Assembly: GCF_003703975.1 (NCBI RefSeq)
Contig: NZ_QTJY01000031.1
Location: 1-46,036 of the forward strand
Source of the DNA: Larkinella soli
GTDB lineage: Bacteria; Bacteroidota; Bacteroidia; Cytophagales; Spirosomataceae
DNA length: 46,036 nt
Direction: 5' to 3'
Shown: in pieces, positions 25,306 to 34,500 of the stretch
Layout: every line of letters begins with the position of its first letter
Position numbering within the stretch: the first letter of the stretch is position 1
Program-made: the position numbers and the translations under genes
The notes under the pieces: model-generated
The model's database searches: none
Told to the model about the DNA's origin: nothing
Seen by the model: only the letters and a program-made list of their open reading frames with translations

Positions 25306-25641
25306 ATGGTCGGATTACGGATCAACGGGCGCATCTGGCTGGAAGCCCAGGATCGTTTTTTCGGGATCGGGCGGATGGAACTGCTGGAAGGCATCCAGCG
25401 CACCGGCTCGATCAATCAGGCGGCTAAGGCCATGAAAATGTCCTACAAGCGGGCTTGGGAACTGGTTCATTCGATGAATACTCAGGCCGATGCTCCCCTG
25501 GTATCGACCCAGACGGGCGGGGAGAAGGGCGGTGGGGCCGTCGTGACGGAGGAAGGCTTGAAATACCTGACCTACTACCGGGGCCTTCAGGAGCGTTTTC
25601 AGCAGTTTCTGGCCGAAGAAAATAAAAAAGTACCCGCCTGA
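25306..25641 (+). CDS. ModE N-terminal-type winged-helix regulator
   Basis: The ATG at 25306 gives 111 residues (an in-frame TTG at 25297 is possible). The sequence is the ModE/LysR-type winged helix: GIGRMELLEGIQRTGSINQA, then AKAMKMSYKRAWELVHSMN as the recognition helix and GGGAVVTEEGLKYL as the wing. Full ModE carries two molybdate-binding MOP domains after this part; here they are absent, so molybdate is probably not sensed directly. The next gene encodes a molybdopterin-fold protein, so molybdenum-related regulation of the neighbour is a reasonable guess but not shown. Confidence 0.85.
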   Translation: MVGLRINGRIWLEAQDRFFGIGRMELLEGIQRTGSINQAAKAMKMSYKRAWELVHSMNTQADAPLVSTQTGGEKGGGAVVTEEGLKYLTYYRGLQERFQQFLAEENKKVPA

Positions 25642-25662
25642 GCGACCGCTCATCCAGGGCCG

Positions 25663-25694
25663 TTGCCGAAATTGATCGCCGGTCGTTATATTTG
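25663..25694 (+). promoter_or_regulatory. Promoter of the molybdopterin-fold protein gene
   Basis: TATATTTG at 25687-25694 is an exact TAnnTTTG box, with a TTG at 25663-25665 spaced 21 bases upstream, near the usual Bacteroidota -33/-7 spacing. It would leave a leader of about 90 bases before the ATG at 25792. Confidence 0.5.
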
Positions 25695-25723
25695 GTCGGA
25701 AATAACGATAGCCTCAGGTTACC

Positions 25724-25743
25724 AGCCGATGCCGGCTCTTTTT
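25724..25743 (+). terminator. Short hairpin with T-run in the leader
   Basis: AGCCG (25724-25728), loop ATGC and CGGCT (25733-25737) are followed by CTTTTT. It may terminate the ModE-like transcript, or act as an attenuator in the leader of the downstream gene. The stem is only 5 bp. Confidence 0.3.
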
Positions 25744-25791
25744 CGGTCCTCCGTCTGGTGGCCTCCGATCCTCTGAACCGCCTTGTTCCGT

Positions 25792-26301
25792 ATGAACCGT
25801 TCCTTCGCCCTTATCCGAATGACCTGCCTGACGGCGGTCGTCCTCTTCTTCGGCCTGCCGGCCCCTCCGCTCCGGGCACAGTCCGTCCTGACCGTCACGG
25901 GGGAAGTAAGCCGGCCGCTCGCGCTTCAGGCCGCCGATCTGAAAGCCATGCCCCATACGGAAGTAACCGCCAAAGAACACGACGGCAGGGAGCGCCGGTA
26001 TTCCGGGGTGCCTCTGGTGGAAATCCTGCGCCGGGCCGGAACGACGCTCGGGAGTGAGCTGCGTGGGGCCAACCTGACCAAATACGTGATCGTGAAAGCC
26101 GCCGATAACTACGAGGTGCTGTTCGCCCTGCCGGAACTGGACCCCGGCTTTACGAGCCGGACGGTGCTGCTGGCCGATGCCGTCGACGGTGCCCCGCTGC
26201 CCGAGGGCGTCGGGCCGTACCGGGTCATCGTTCCCGACGAGAAGAAACCTGCCCGCTGGATTCGGGAGGTGAAGACCATCGAAGTACGGTTTGCCCCATA
26301 G
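25792..26301 (+). CDS. Periplasmic oxidoreductase-type molybdopterin-binding fold protein
   Basis: The ATG at 25792 gives 169 residues with a signal peptide ending at about RAQ-S (residues 1-30). The mature part follows the sulfite-oxidase-type molybdopterin-binding domain: TVTGEVSRPLALQAADLKAM, YSGVPLVEILRRAG and a C-terminal GPYRVIVPDEKKPARWIREV. That domain normally binds molybdenum through a cysteine; no cysteine remains in the mature protein, so it may bind cofactor weakly or have lost it. It is shorter than true sulfite oxidases and has no dimer domain. It follows the ModE-like regulator on the same strand and has its own promoter. Confidence 0.83.
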   Translation: MNRSFALIRMTCLTAVVLFFGLPAPPLRAQSVLTVTGEVSRPLALQAADLKAMPHTEVTAKEHDGRERRYSGVPLVEILRRAGTTLGSELRGANLTKYVIVKAADNYEVLFALPELDPGFTSRTVLLADAVDGAPLPEGVGPYRVIVPDEKKPARWIREVKTIEVRFAP

Positions 26302-26515
26302 CAGTCGCTGCCGGCAGCCCGCCGGTTTCAAAGGTCAAAAACCGTCGCCAACCCGGAGAAAAATCACCGGAATTTGAGATAACTGCCATTAAATCAATTC
26401 AGTAGCGCTGTCTTGGTTTTGCTTCACTATCTACTCTATCTTTAATAAGGATTAACAGCGGGGTGCAGGGATTGCCTGAAACGAAAATACTCTAATATCC
26501 TACCTGTTAATCACT

Positions 26516-29185
26516 ATGAAAGCGAAATCTATTAAACGGAAGTCGTGGAACGGCTTTGCGTTCGTCCTGCTGTTTACAGCCCTTCGGACATTCTATCCTG
26601 CTGTAGCTCAATCCGTAACGGCCGAGGCCGGAAGTTTCCAGGTCGACAACAATCTCAAACTGATCGTCTGCAACAAAGTCCCCGCTTTTCCCACCGGCGC
26701 CCAGCCGCTGACCATCCAGTTCGATAAGGTCTATACGTTCTCCGAACCGACAACGGCTTTCCAGGTCGGGAAACCCTATAAGCTGAGCAGCAGCGGCACG
26801 GGCTATACGCTGTATTTCACGGATTTCCCCATTGTACACCTCAACACCAACGGCGCGGCCATCAGCAACAACGACGACATTCTGACCATGGGGACGCTGA
26901 CGATCGCGGGCGGAGCGTTCGCTTCGTTCAGCGGCCACACGGGCCTTCGTATCCGGGGCGGGCTGTCGCGGGGCTATGCCAAAAAATCGTACCGGGTGGA
27001 GCTGTTCACCGATGCCACCGGAAACGAGAACGTGGAGACCTCCCTGCTCGGCTTCCGGGAAGACAGCGAGTGGCTGCTCCTGGCCCTCTACAAAGAGCCG
27101 CAGCGGGCCAACAATATGCTGGCCCACGGACTCTGGATGAAAATGCACCAGCTATATTATGCGGCTATGGAACCCGACGCGCTCCCGACGATCCGGCTCC
27201 GGTATGTCGACGTCTTCATCAACGGGGCTTACAACGGGATCTACGCCTTCACGGAGCCCATGGACCGGAAACAGCTCAAACTAAAGAAAACCGAAGACGA
27301 CGGCACGATCCGGGGTGAACTCTATAAGGCCGAGGACTGGTCGGGAGCTACCCGGTTCGACGGGGTGCCGCCCCTGGCCCCCAATACCGGCGAGATCTGG
27401 GCCGGTTACGAAATCAAACTGCCCAAGGAACCCTACTGGAACAACCTGCTCGGGCTGGTGGAGTTTGTCGTCAACGCGCCGGCGGAGGAGTTCAGGGCGC
27501 ACATCGGAGAGAAGATGCGGGTCGATAATCTGATCGATTATTTCATTTTCCTGAACGTCACCTCCGGCCGCGACAACTTCGGAAAGAACATCTATGTGGC
27601 CCGGTACAAGGAAAACGAACCTTATTTTCTGATCCCGTGGGACCTCGACGCCACCTTCGGCTACCTCTGGGACGGCACGAAGGTCACCAACACCCGCGAC
27701 ATCCTGACCAATGGCCTCTTCCGGCGGCTGCTCAGCATTCCGGAGGTCCGGACGAAGATGAAGGAGCGGTGGTTTACCCTCCGGGCGGGCGTTCTGGCCA
27801 CGAACAGCCTCAAACAGGATCTGGCCGGCATAGTCGACCTGATGAAGGCCCAGGGCGGCTACGCCCGTGAAGGCATGAAGTGGAATTCGACGCTGGCCGT
27901 GGGCGATCAGGCTTACGTCAGTTCCTGGACCGAAAAACGGCTGGCCTATCTGGACGAGTATTTTTCGCAGCCCGACGAGGCTTTCTACACGTATGAAGGC
28001 TACGCCGAAAGCATCGGATGCACCTCCCTGCGGGGCTGGGTCTGGGATAAGGTCAATGCCAATTCTCCGCTGACGCTGGAGTTGCTGGACGGCCCGAACG
28101 TCGTCGGAACCGTCGTGGCTTCCGAATTTCGGTCGGACGTGAAAAACGCCGGAAAGGGGACCGGCAATTACGGTTTCAACGTGCCGACGCCGGCGGTTCT
28201 GAAAGACAACCAGCCGCATTCGGTCGGGATTCGGGTGCAGGGGACCAGCTACCAGCTGAAATATGCTCCCAAAACCATTACCTGCCCGGCAACGACCCCG
28301 CCCGGTAACCAGCCTCCCGTCAAACCCGGCAGTCTGCCTTCCCTGACGGCTACCCTCAATCAACCCTTCTCGGCCACCCTGCCGGCCTTCACCGACCCGG
28401 AAAACGGAGCGCTCACCCACGACCTGACCGGCCTCCCCGCCAACCTGGCCTTCGATCCGTCGACGCGGGTCGTCAGCGGTACGCCCGTCGTCGCCGGGCC
28501 GTTCAGCCTGACCTATTCGGCCACCGACGGCCCCGGCGCCAAAACCACAGCGACCCTCACGCTGACCGTCGGGACCACCCCGCCCCCGCCCGTAACATCC
28601 GGAAATTTCGAGGGGTATCTGGACGGCGTTACCTGTACGACCCTTTCGGGCTGGGTCTGGGACCGCAACCGACCCAATACGGCGCTGACGGTGGAGATTC
28701 TGGACGGGGGTGCGGTACTTGCCACGCTGACGGCTTCCAATTTCCGGCAGGACCTGAAAAATGCCGGAAAGGGCAACGGTGAACATGGTTTTCGCCTTTC
28801 GGTGCCGTCCGCGCTGCTCGACGGACAGGCCCACGCCGTCAGCGCCCGGGTGCAGAACACCACCTTCGTGCTGAAAAACGGAAAATCGCTGACCTGCCCG
28901 TCGGGCGGGCGGGTAGCCGCGTCGGCCGAAAACGGAGGGGAGATGGGCCTGACGGTGTTTCCCAACCCCGCCGAGAGCGAATTCGAGGTGCGATTTCAGG
29001 GGAGCAGGCACCCCGCCGAACTCTCCGTGGCCGACCTTCAGGGCCGGATGCTTTACCTGAAAATGGTGCCGGGCACCGGGCCGCAGAAGCAGCGCGTCCG
29101 GCTGGCCGACACCCGGGGCGTGGTGATCGTGCGGTTGAAGCAGGGCAATACCTTCCAGAGCAGAAAGGTGATTATCGGGAAATAG
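26516..29185 (+). CDS. Secreted CotH-kinase-domain protein with T9SS sorting domain
   Basis: An 889-residue protein with signal peptide about 1-32. The CotH domain covers roughly 140-450: LRIRGGLSRGYAKKSYRVEL, DSEWLLLALYKEPQRANNML, VDVFINGAYNGIYAFTEPMD and PWDLDATFGY (about 373-382), the expected metal/ATP-binding acidic motif. Two copies of a roughly 97-residue beta-rich repeat (GYAESIGCTSLRGWVWD from about 494; GYLDGVTCTTLSGWVWD from about 700) flank a He_PIG/cadherin-like domain (about 600-690). A T9SS type A sorting domain ends the protein (VFPNPAESEFEV to VIIGK). CotH is an atypical protein kinase fold, so the protein could phosphorylate surface proteins. Domain calls are firm; the substrate is unknown. 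Confidence 0.9.
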   Translation: MKAKSIKRKSWNGFAFVLLFTALRTFYPAVAQSVTAEAGSFQVDNNLKLIVCNKVPAFPTGAQPLTIQFDKVYTFSEPTTAFQVGKPYKLSSSGTGYTLYFTDFPIVHLNTNGAAISNNDDILTMGTLTIAGGAFASFSGHTGLRIRGGLSRGYAKKSYRVELFTDATGNENVETSLLGFREDSEWLLLALYKEPQRANNMLAHGLWMKMHQLYYAAMEPDALPTIRLRYVDVFINGAYNGIYAFTEPMDRKQLKLKKTEDDGTIRGELYKAEDWSGATRFDGVPPLAPNTGEIWAGYEIKLPKEPYWNNLLGLVEFVVNAPAEEFRAHIGEKMRVDNLIDYFIFLNVTSGRDNFGKNIYVARYKENEPYFLIPWDLDATFGYLWDGTKVTNTRDILTNGLFRRLLSIPEVRTKMKERWFTLRAGVLATNSLKQDLAGIVDLMKAQGGYAREGMKWNSTLAVGDQAYVSSWTEKRLAYLDEYFSQPDEAFYTYEGYAESIGCTSLRGWVWDKVNANSPLTLELLDGPNVVGTVVASEFRSDVKNAGKGTGNYGFNVPTPAVLKDNQPHSVGIRVQGTSYQLKYAPKTITCPATTPPGNQPPVKPGSLPSLTATLNQPFSATLPAFTDPENGALTHDLTGLPANLAFDPSTRVVSGTPVVAGPFSLTYSATDGPGAKTTATLTLTVGTTPPPPVTSGNFEGYLDGVTCTTLSGWVWDRNRPNTALTVEILDGGAVLATLTASNFRQDLKNAGKGNGEHGFRLSVPSALLDGQAHAVSARVQNTTFVLKNGKSLTCPSGGRVAASAENGGEMGLTVFPNPAESEFEVRFQGSRHPAELSVADLQGRMLYLKMVPGTGPQKQRVRLADTRGVVIVRLKQGNTFQSRKVIIGK

Positions 29186-29209
29186 AAAACGGGGAGCCGA
29201 TGACTTCCG

Positions 29210-29244
29210 AAAGCCGTCCTGGCGAGGTACCAGGACGGCTTTTT
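29210..29244 (+). terminator. Intrinsic terminator after the CotH gene
   Basis: AAAGCCGTCCTGG (29210-29222) and CCAGGACGGCTTT (29230-29242) form a perfect 13-bp stem with a 7-base loop, followed by TT. It starts 25 bases after the CotH stop and also lies just past the end of the minus-strand kinase at 29261, so it may serve both. Confidence 0.88.
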
Positions 29245-29260
29245 CACACGGCCCGGCGGC

Positions 29261-30286
29261 TCAGACCAGCGGCAGCCGGACGCGGAACTCCCGGCCGTCG
29301 TCCTCGATGGTCGGGACGGGCTGGCCCAGCATACGGTATTTACTCAGGATATTACTCAGGCCCACCCCATTGGACAGCGCCCGCGACGGTTTCCGCTGGA
29401 GGTTGTTCCGCACGATCAGGTGCCTGTTCTCGTCGGTAGTGAGGATGATGGTCAGCGGCTGGTCGGGCAGGATGATGTTGTGTTTGACGGCGTTCTCGAT
29501 CAGCAACTGGAGCGTCAGGGGCGGCAGCTGGGCGGTTTCGGTGCCGGGATGAATCTCCGTTACCAGGCTCAGGGCGTCGCCATGGCGGGTTTTCAGCAGG
29601 TGGAAATACGACTGAATAAATTCCAGCTCGTTGGAAAGGGGCGTCAGCGAGTCCACGTTGTTGCGCAGCAGATACCGGTACACCGAACTGAGTTCTTCGG
29701 CAAATTCTTCGGCCTGCCGGGGGTTTTCACCGATCAGCGAAATCAGCGTATTGAGGCTGTTGAACAGAAAGTGCGGGTTGACCTGCTGGCGGAGGGCCGC
29801 CAGTTCGGCCTCCAGCTGGGCTTTGATGAGCGTATCCACCTGCCGGCGCGACTGCTGCCAGTAGTCGAAGCTGTCGATGCTCTCGTAGGTCGCCACGACG
29901 ATCACGACGATGACGGTCGTGAACAGCAGGGCCAGACTCAGCCGACCCGGATCGGGGTCGAAAGCCGGCACCACCTGCTGATAGATAAAGTACAGGCTGA
30001 GAACGTGCAGGCAGGAACTGATGGTGCAGGCGATGAACCGCCGGATGGCCCGAATGAGGTATTCCCGGGGGTCGGGGTACATTTCATTAATCTTCAGCGC
30101 GATGATATTATTGACGTACCAGTTCAGAAACGAGATGCCCAGGAGGACGCCCGTGGCGATCCCGAACACCCTGTAGTCCATCCAGTAGTCATTTCCAACG
30201 AGTAGCCAGTTCAGGCCGCCGATGTATAAAGGCAGCACAATCGCCTGAAGCAGCGAGTCATAGCGCGAGTAGGACGGAAATTTCAT
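29261..30286 (-). CDS. LytS-type sensor histidine kinase
   Basis: The ATG at 30286 gives 341 residues (MKFPSYSRYDSLLQAIVL); the longer upstream frame runs through the promoter. There are four membrane helices (about 12-30, 40-58, 82-104, 117-133), then a coiled coil and the LytS/YehU-type kinase core: H172 in QQVNPHFLFNSLNTLI, LLIENAVKHN and GVGLSNILSKYRML. These kinases normally pair with a LytTR-domain regulator encoded next door, but none is present: the gene converges on the CotH gene and diverges from the RND operon. Its cognate regulator must be elsewhere. A good -33/-7 pair supports the start. Confidence 0.92.
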   Translation of the reverse strand: MKFPSYSRYDSLLQAIVLPLYIGGLNWLLVGNDYWMDYRVFGIATGVLLGISFLNWYVNNIIALKINEMYPDPREYLIRAIRRFIACTISSCLHVLSLYFIYQQVVPAFDPDPGRLSLALLFTTVIVVIVVATYESIDSFDYWQQSRRQVDTLIKAQLEAELAALRQQVNPHFLFNSLNTLISLIGENPRQAEEFAEELSSVYRYLLRNNVDSLTPLSNELEFIQSYFHLLKTRHGDALSLVTEIHPGTETAQLPPLTLQLLIENAVKHNIILPDQPLTIILTTDENRHLIVRNNLQRKPSRALSNGVGLSNILSKYRMLGQPVPTIEDDGREFRVRLPLV

Positions 30287-30313
30287 AAAAGGCAGCAGGG
30301 CAGGGCAAGTAGT

Positions 30314-30344
30314 CAAAACTACGCAATTCTTCGAACAGGTCAAT
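30314..30344 (-). promoter_or_regulatory. Promoter of the LytS-type kinase gene
   Basis: On the minus strand, ATTG (30344-30341), a 19-base spacer and TAGTTTTG (30321-30314) match the Bacteroidota -33/-7 pattern. The -7 box is 28 bases upstream of the ATG at 30286. Confidence 0.58.
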
Positions 30345-30441
30345 ACGTTTGTGCAGGGCATTTCATCAATTCGTTTTGGCGATTCAGACGGCCCATTGCC
30401 GTTTCGCGAGTCCCATTTTACGTTTCATGGAATCCGGGATA

Positions 30442-30470
30442 TTCGGTCTCGCCCGCGGCTTCTACTTTTG
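30442..30470 (+). promoter_or_regulatory. Promoter of the RND efflux operon
   Basis: TACTTTTG at 30463-30470 is an exact TAnnTTTG box, with TTCG (30442-30445) 17 bases upstream as a possible -33. It lies 28 bases before the ATG at 30499, supporting that start, and is back to back with the kinase promoter. Confidence 0.5.
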
Positions 30471-30498
30471 GACCCGAAATCAGAAGCCGGAAACGACC

Positions 30499-31554
30499 AT
30501 GAAAAAACTACTCGCCATCCTCACCATTTTTGCACTGGTCGGCGGGGCTACTGCCCTGCTGATGAGCAACAAACAGAAACAGGCACAACAGATACAGGAG
30601 GCTCAGAGGCCTCTCCCGACCACCGTATCCGTCTCTACCGTCGGCCGGAAATCCTTCACGGAAGCGGCTTCCTACATCGGCCGGACCGAATACTGGCGCG
30701 AGGTCCATATGAACGCCACCACCCAGGGCACGATCCGCAGCCTGAACGCCGACCTGAACGGTTCGGTCCGTGAGAATCAACCGATTGTAACCGTCGATAC
30801 GGAACTGACCGAGATTGCCGTCGGCCAGGCCGAAGCCCAGCTGAAGAAAGCCCAGGCCGACCTGAACCGCTACGAAGCGCTGCACCGGGAGAACAACCTC
30901 CCGACCGCCGACCTGGAAAGCGCACGACTTCAGGTCCGGACGGTGGAAACGCAGCTCCTGACGCTGAGAAAGCAGCTGCGCGACGCGGTCATCAAGGCGC
31001 CCATCGGCGGCATCGTCACCGAAAAACCGGTGGAGCGGGGTATGTTCATCGCGCCGGGTTCACCGCTCCTGACCATCACGGACGTATCGGCGGTGAAGGT
31101 TGTCGTGGCGGTGCCGGAAGCCGAACTGTCCCGATTCCGCCCCGGCCGCTCCGTGGCCGTCGACTTCGATATGTATCCGGGCAAAACGCTGACCGGGACG
31201 GTTTACCAGATCCGGCTTAAAGGCGGAGAAACCGGCAGGTTTCCGGTTGAAATCCGGGTGGCCAACAGCGCCGGACACCCCCTGCGCGTGGGCATGACCG
31301 CTTCGGTGTCGCTGCCTGAGGCCGGAACGGCTTCGGGTCTGGCCGTTCCGCGTTCGGCTCTGGTTACGACCAGCAAACAGCCGGCCGTCTACGTCCTGAA
31401 AGGCGACCGCATCAGCCTTCGCACCATCGAACCGGGCGCTTCCTTCGGAACCACGCTGCTTGTTCAGAACGGTCTGCAGGAGGGAGAAACCGTGGTCGTC
31501 AGCGGCACGGAAGGGCTGAAAGACGGCCAGAGCGTGACCGTCGGCGGCCGCTGA
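30499..31554 (+). CDS. RND efflux periplasmic adaptor subunit
   Basis: The ATG at 30499 gives 351 residues, starting MKKLLAILTIFALVGGATAL with a membrane-anchor/signal segment; upstream in-frame codons lie in the promoter. The fold is that of a membrane fusion protein: a beta-barrel and lipoyl part (SYIGRTEYWREVHMN, SLNADLNGSVRENQPI), a short alpha hairpin (VGQAEAQLKKAQADLNRYEA to LRKQLRDAVIKAP), the second lipoyl half (GGIVTEKPVERGMFIAPG) and a C-terminal proximal domain. It bridges the inner-membrane pump and the outer-membrane channel. It is the first gene of a two-gene operon; the fused pump-channel gene follows after 31 bases. Confidence 0.93.
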   Translation: MKKLLAILTIFALVGGATALLMSNKQKQAQQIQEAQRPLPTTVSVSTVGRKSFTEAASYIGRTEYWREVHMNATTQGTIRSLNADLNGSVRENQPIVTVDTELTEIAVGQAEAQLKKAQADLNRYEALHRENNLPTADLESARLQVRTVETQLLTLRKQLRDAVIKAPIGGIVTEKPVERGMFIAPGSPLLTITDVSAVKVVVAVPEAELSRFRPGRSVAVDFDMYPGKTLTGTVYQIRLKGGETGRFPVEIRVANSAGHPLRVGMTASVSLPEAGTASGLAVPRSALVTTSKQPAVYVLKGDRISLRTIEPGASFGTTLLVQNGLQEGETVVVSGTEGLKDGQSVTVGGR

Positions 31555-31585
31555 TCCAATCTCTCCAACCACACCCGTTACTCCC

Positions 31586-34500
31586 ATGAAACTCACCTTA
31601 TTATCCATACAACGCCCGATCCTGGTCATCGTTCTGTTCCTGGCACTGGGCATTCTCGGCCTGTTCTCGTATTCGCAGCTGCGGTACGAACTGCTGCCGA
31701 ACATGTCGATTCCGTTTATCATCGTCACGACGCCCTACCCGGGCGCATCGCCCGCCGAAGTCGAAAGCGGCATCACGAAACCCATCGAAGAAGCCACCTC
31801 CTCGGCCGACCGCATCAAACGGATCACCTCGCTCTCACTGGAAAACGTCTCGGTCGTAATGGTCGAGTTCAAACACGACGTCGATTCGGACAAGGCCCTG
31901 CAGGACGTGCAACGGCGCGTCAACGGCGTCGTTTCGAGCCTGCCCGCCGGTTCGCGGACGCCGACCCTCGACCGCTTCTCCATCTCCGAACTACCCCTGC
32001 TGAAGGTGACCGCCAACAGCCGGCTGACGGACCTCGAATTCGGAACGCTTCTGAAGACCCAGATCAAGCCGCGGCTGTCGCAGGTGGCGGGCGTCGGGCA
32101 GGTACAGTTCGTGGGGCTGCCCGAGGCCGAGGTGAGCGTGGCGCTCGATGCGGCCCGGCTGCGGGCGCTGAATCTTTCGGTCGTACAGGTGGTCGGTGCC
32201 ATCCGGGCGTCGAACCTGAACGTGCCGTCGGGAAGCGTGAAAGATACCGATGCGGCCTATTCGGTGCGGGTGGTCGGGAAAACCGACGAGATCGCCCGGC
32301 TGAACGATATTGTCGTATACACCAGCCCGTCTGGCCAGAAAATCCGGCTGGGTGAGGTATCGAAGGTGTCGCTGGCGCAGAAGGAGATGGAGAACCTGAG
32401 CCGCTTCATGGTGAAGGCCGGGCAGGGCGCTCCCTCCGGCCGGAGTGCGGTCGGGATTCTGATCAAGAAGCAATCCGGCGCCAACAACGTGGAGGTGGCC
32501 GCAGCCGCCCGCAAGGCGCTGGAAAAACTCCAGGCCGACTATGCCTCGACGGGCCTTCAGTTCGACGTAGCCCAGGACGGCTCGGAATTTACGCTGGCCG
32601 CGGCCGATGCCGTCAACCACGACCTGATGATCGCCATCGGGCTGGTGGCGCTGGTGATGTTCGTGTTCCTGCACAGCCTGCGGTCGTCGCTGATCGTGAT
32701 GGTCGCCATTCCGGCTTCGCTGCTGTCGACCTTCATCTTCATGAACCTGCTGGGCTTTTCGCTTAACCTGCTGACGCTCCTGGCGCTCTCGCTGGTGATC
32801 GGGATTCTGGTCGACGACTCCATCGTGGTGCTGGAAAGCATCTACCAGCAGCTGGAGAAGGGCGTGGAGAAACGCGCGGCCGCCCTCGAGGGCCGCAACA
32901 GCATCGGCTTTGCCGCCGTCGCCATTACGCTGGTGGACGTGGTCGTATTCGTGCCGCTCTCGCTTTCGCCCGGCCTGATCGGGGATCTCATGCGGGAATT
33001 CGCCCTTGTGGTGGTCATCTCGACGCTGTTCAGTCTGCTGGTTTCGTTCACCCTCACCCCGATGATCGCGTCGCGCTTCGGCCAGCTCGAACCCCTGAGC
33101 AGCCGGACGCTGATGGGCCGCTTCGGTCTGGGCTTCGAGCGGGTGTTCGAGTCGGTTTCACGGAATTACCAGGCGCTGCTGGGCCGGGCCCTCCGGTACC
33201 GCAAAACCACCGTGCTCGGGACGTTCGTGCTGTTCGTCGCTTCGCTCATGCTGCCGGGGAAAGGCTTCATCGGCGGGGAGTTCATGCCGCCGACCGACAA
33301 GGGTGAAATCAACGCCGTGCTTCAGTTTCCGGAAGGGTATAAACTGAATCAGACCGACGCCTATGCCCGGCAGTTCGAAGCCCGGTTGTACCGGATGCCG
33401 GAGGTCCGGCGCGTGTTCACCAACGTAGGCGCCAACCCTGAGGGCTGGTCGAGCCTGCCGACGAGCAAGAACGCCGTCGAGTTTTCGATTACCTTCTCTC
33501 CGCGCCAGGAGCGCGACAAGGACCTCAACACGCTGACGCGGGAGGTGAAGGAGCTGGCTTCCGGCATCCCCGGCGCCCGCATCCGGGCCTATCCGCTCGG
33601 GATTCTGGGTTCCGACAACGCGTCGCCGATTCTGCTGATGGTCAGCGCCCCCGACCGGGATAAGCTGCGGGAAGAAACCATCCGGCTCGTGGACGCCATC
33701 CGCGAAATACCGGGTACGGCCGACGTCCGGTTTTCAGGGAATGTCCGCAAACCGGAGGTGGAAATTCAGGTCGATCAGGAGAAACTGGCCCGCTACGGCC
33801 TGACCACCGAATCCGTGGGCATGGCCGTCCGTACCGCCCTGGCCGGATTCGACGACCTGAAGATCCAGCGCGGCACCGAGTCGGTCACGCTGCGGGTGCA
33901 GTATGCCGAGCCGTACCGGAACCGCACGCAGCAGATCGCCGGTCTGACGCTGACGAACGCCTACGGGCAACCCGTCGAACTGCGGCAGGTGGCCGACATC
34001 CGGGAGACGTTCAACCCGGCCATTCTGGAGCGCAAGGACCGCGACAACTCCATGACCATCACCTCGCAGTCGGTGGGCCGGCCGACGGGCGAGATCGGGA
34101 TCGACATCCAGAAAGCCGTCGCAGCCCTGAAACTCGACCCCTCGGTGCGGGTCACCTACGGCGGTGACCTCGAACTCCAGGACGATTCGTTCGGGAAGAT
34201 GGGGCTGATGTTTCTGGCGGCCATCCTGTTCATGTACCTGATCATGGTGGCGCTGTACAACTCCTGGGCGTATCCGCTCGTGGTGCTGTTCTCCATCCCG
34301 GTCGCCATCGTCGGGGCGCTGTTCGCCATGGCGCTGACGATGAACTCGATGAACGTCTTTACCATTCTCGGGATGATCATGATGCTCGGGCTGGTGGCCA
34401 AGAACGCCATTCTGCTGGTGGAACGGACCAACGAAAACCGTGAAAACGGTATGCCGGTGATCGAAGCCCTGCTCGAAGCGGGCCACATCCGGCTCCGCCC

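Noticed and set aside
30349-30498. N-terminal extension of the RND adaptor
   Set aside because: It would cover the promoter at 30442-30470; the ATG at 30499 gives the normal membrane-anchor start.
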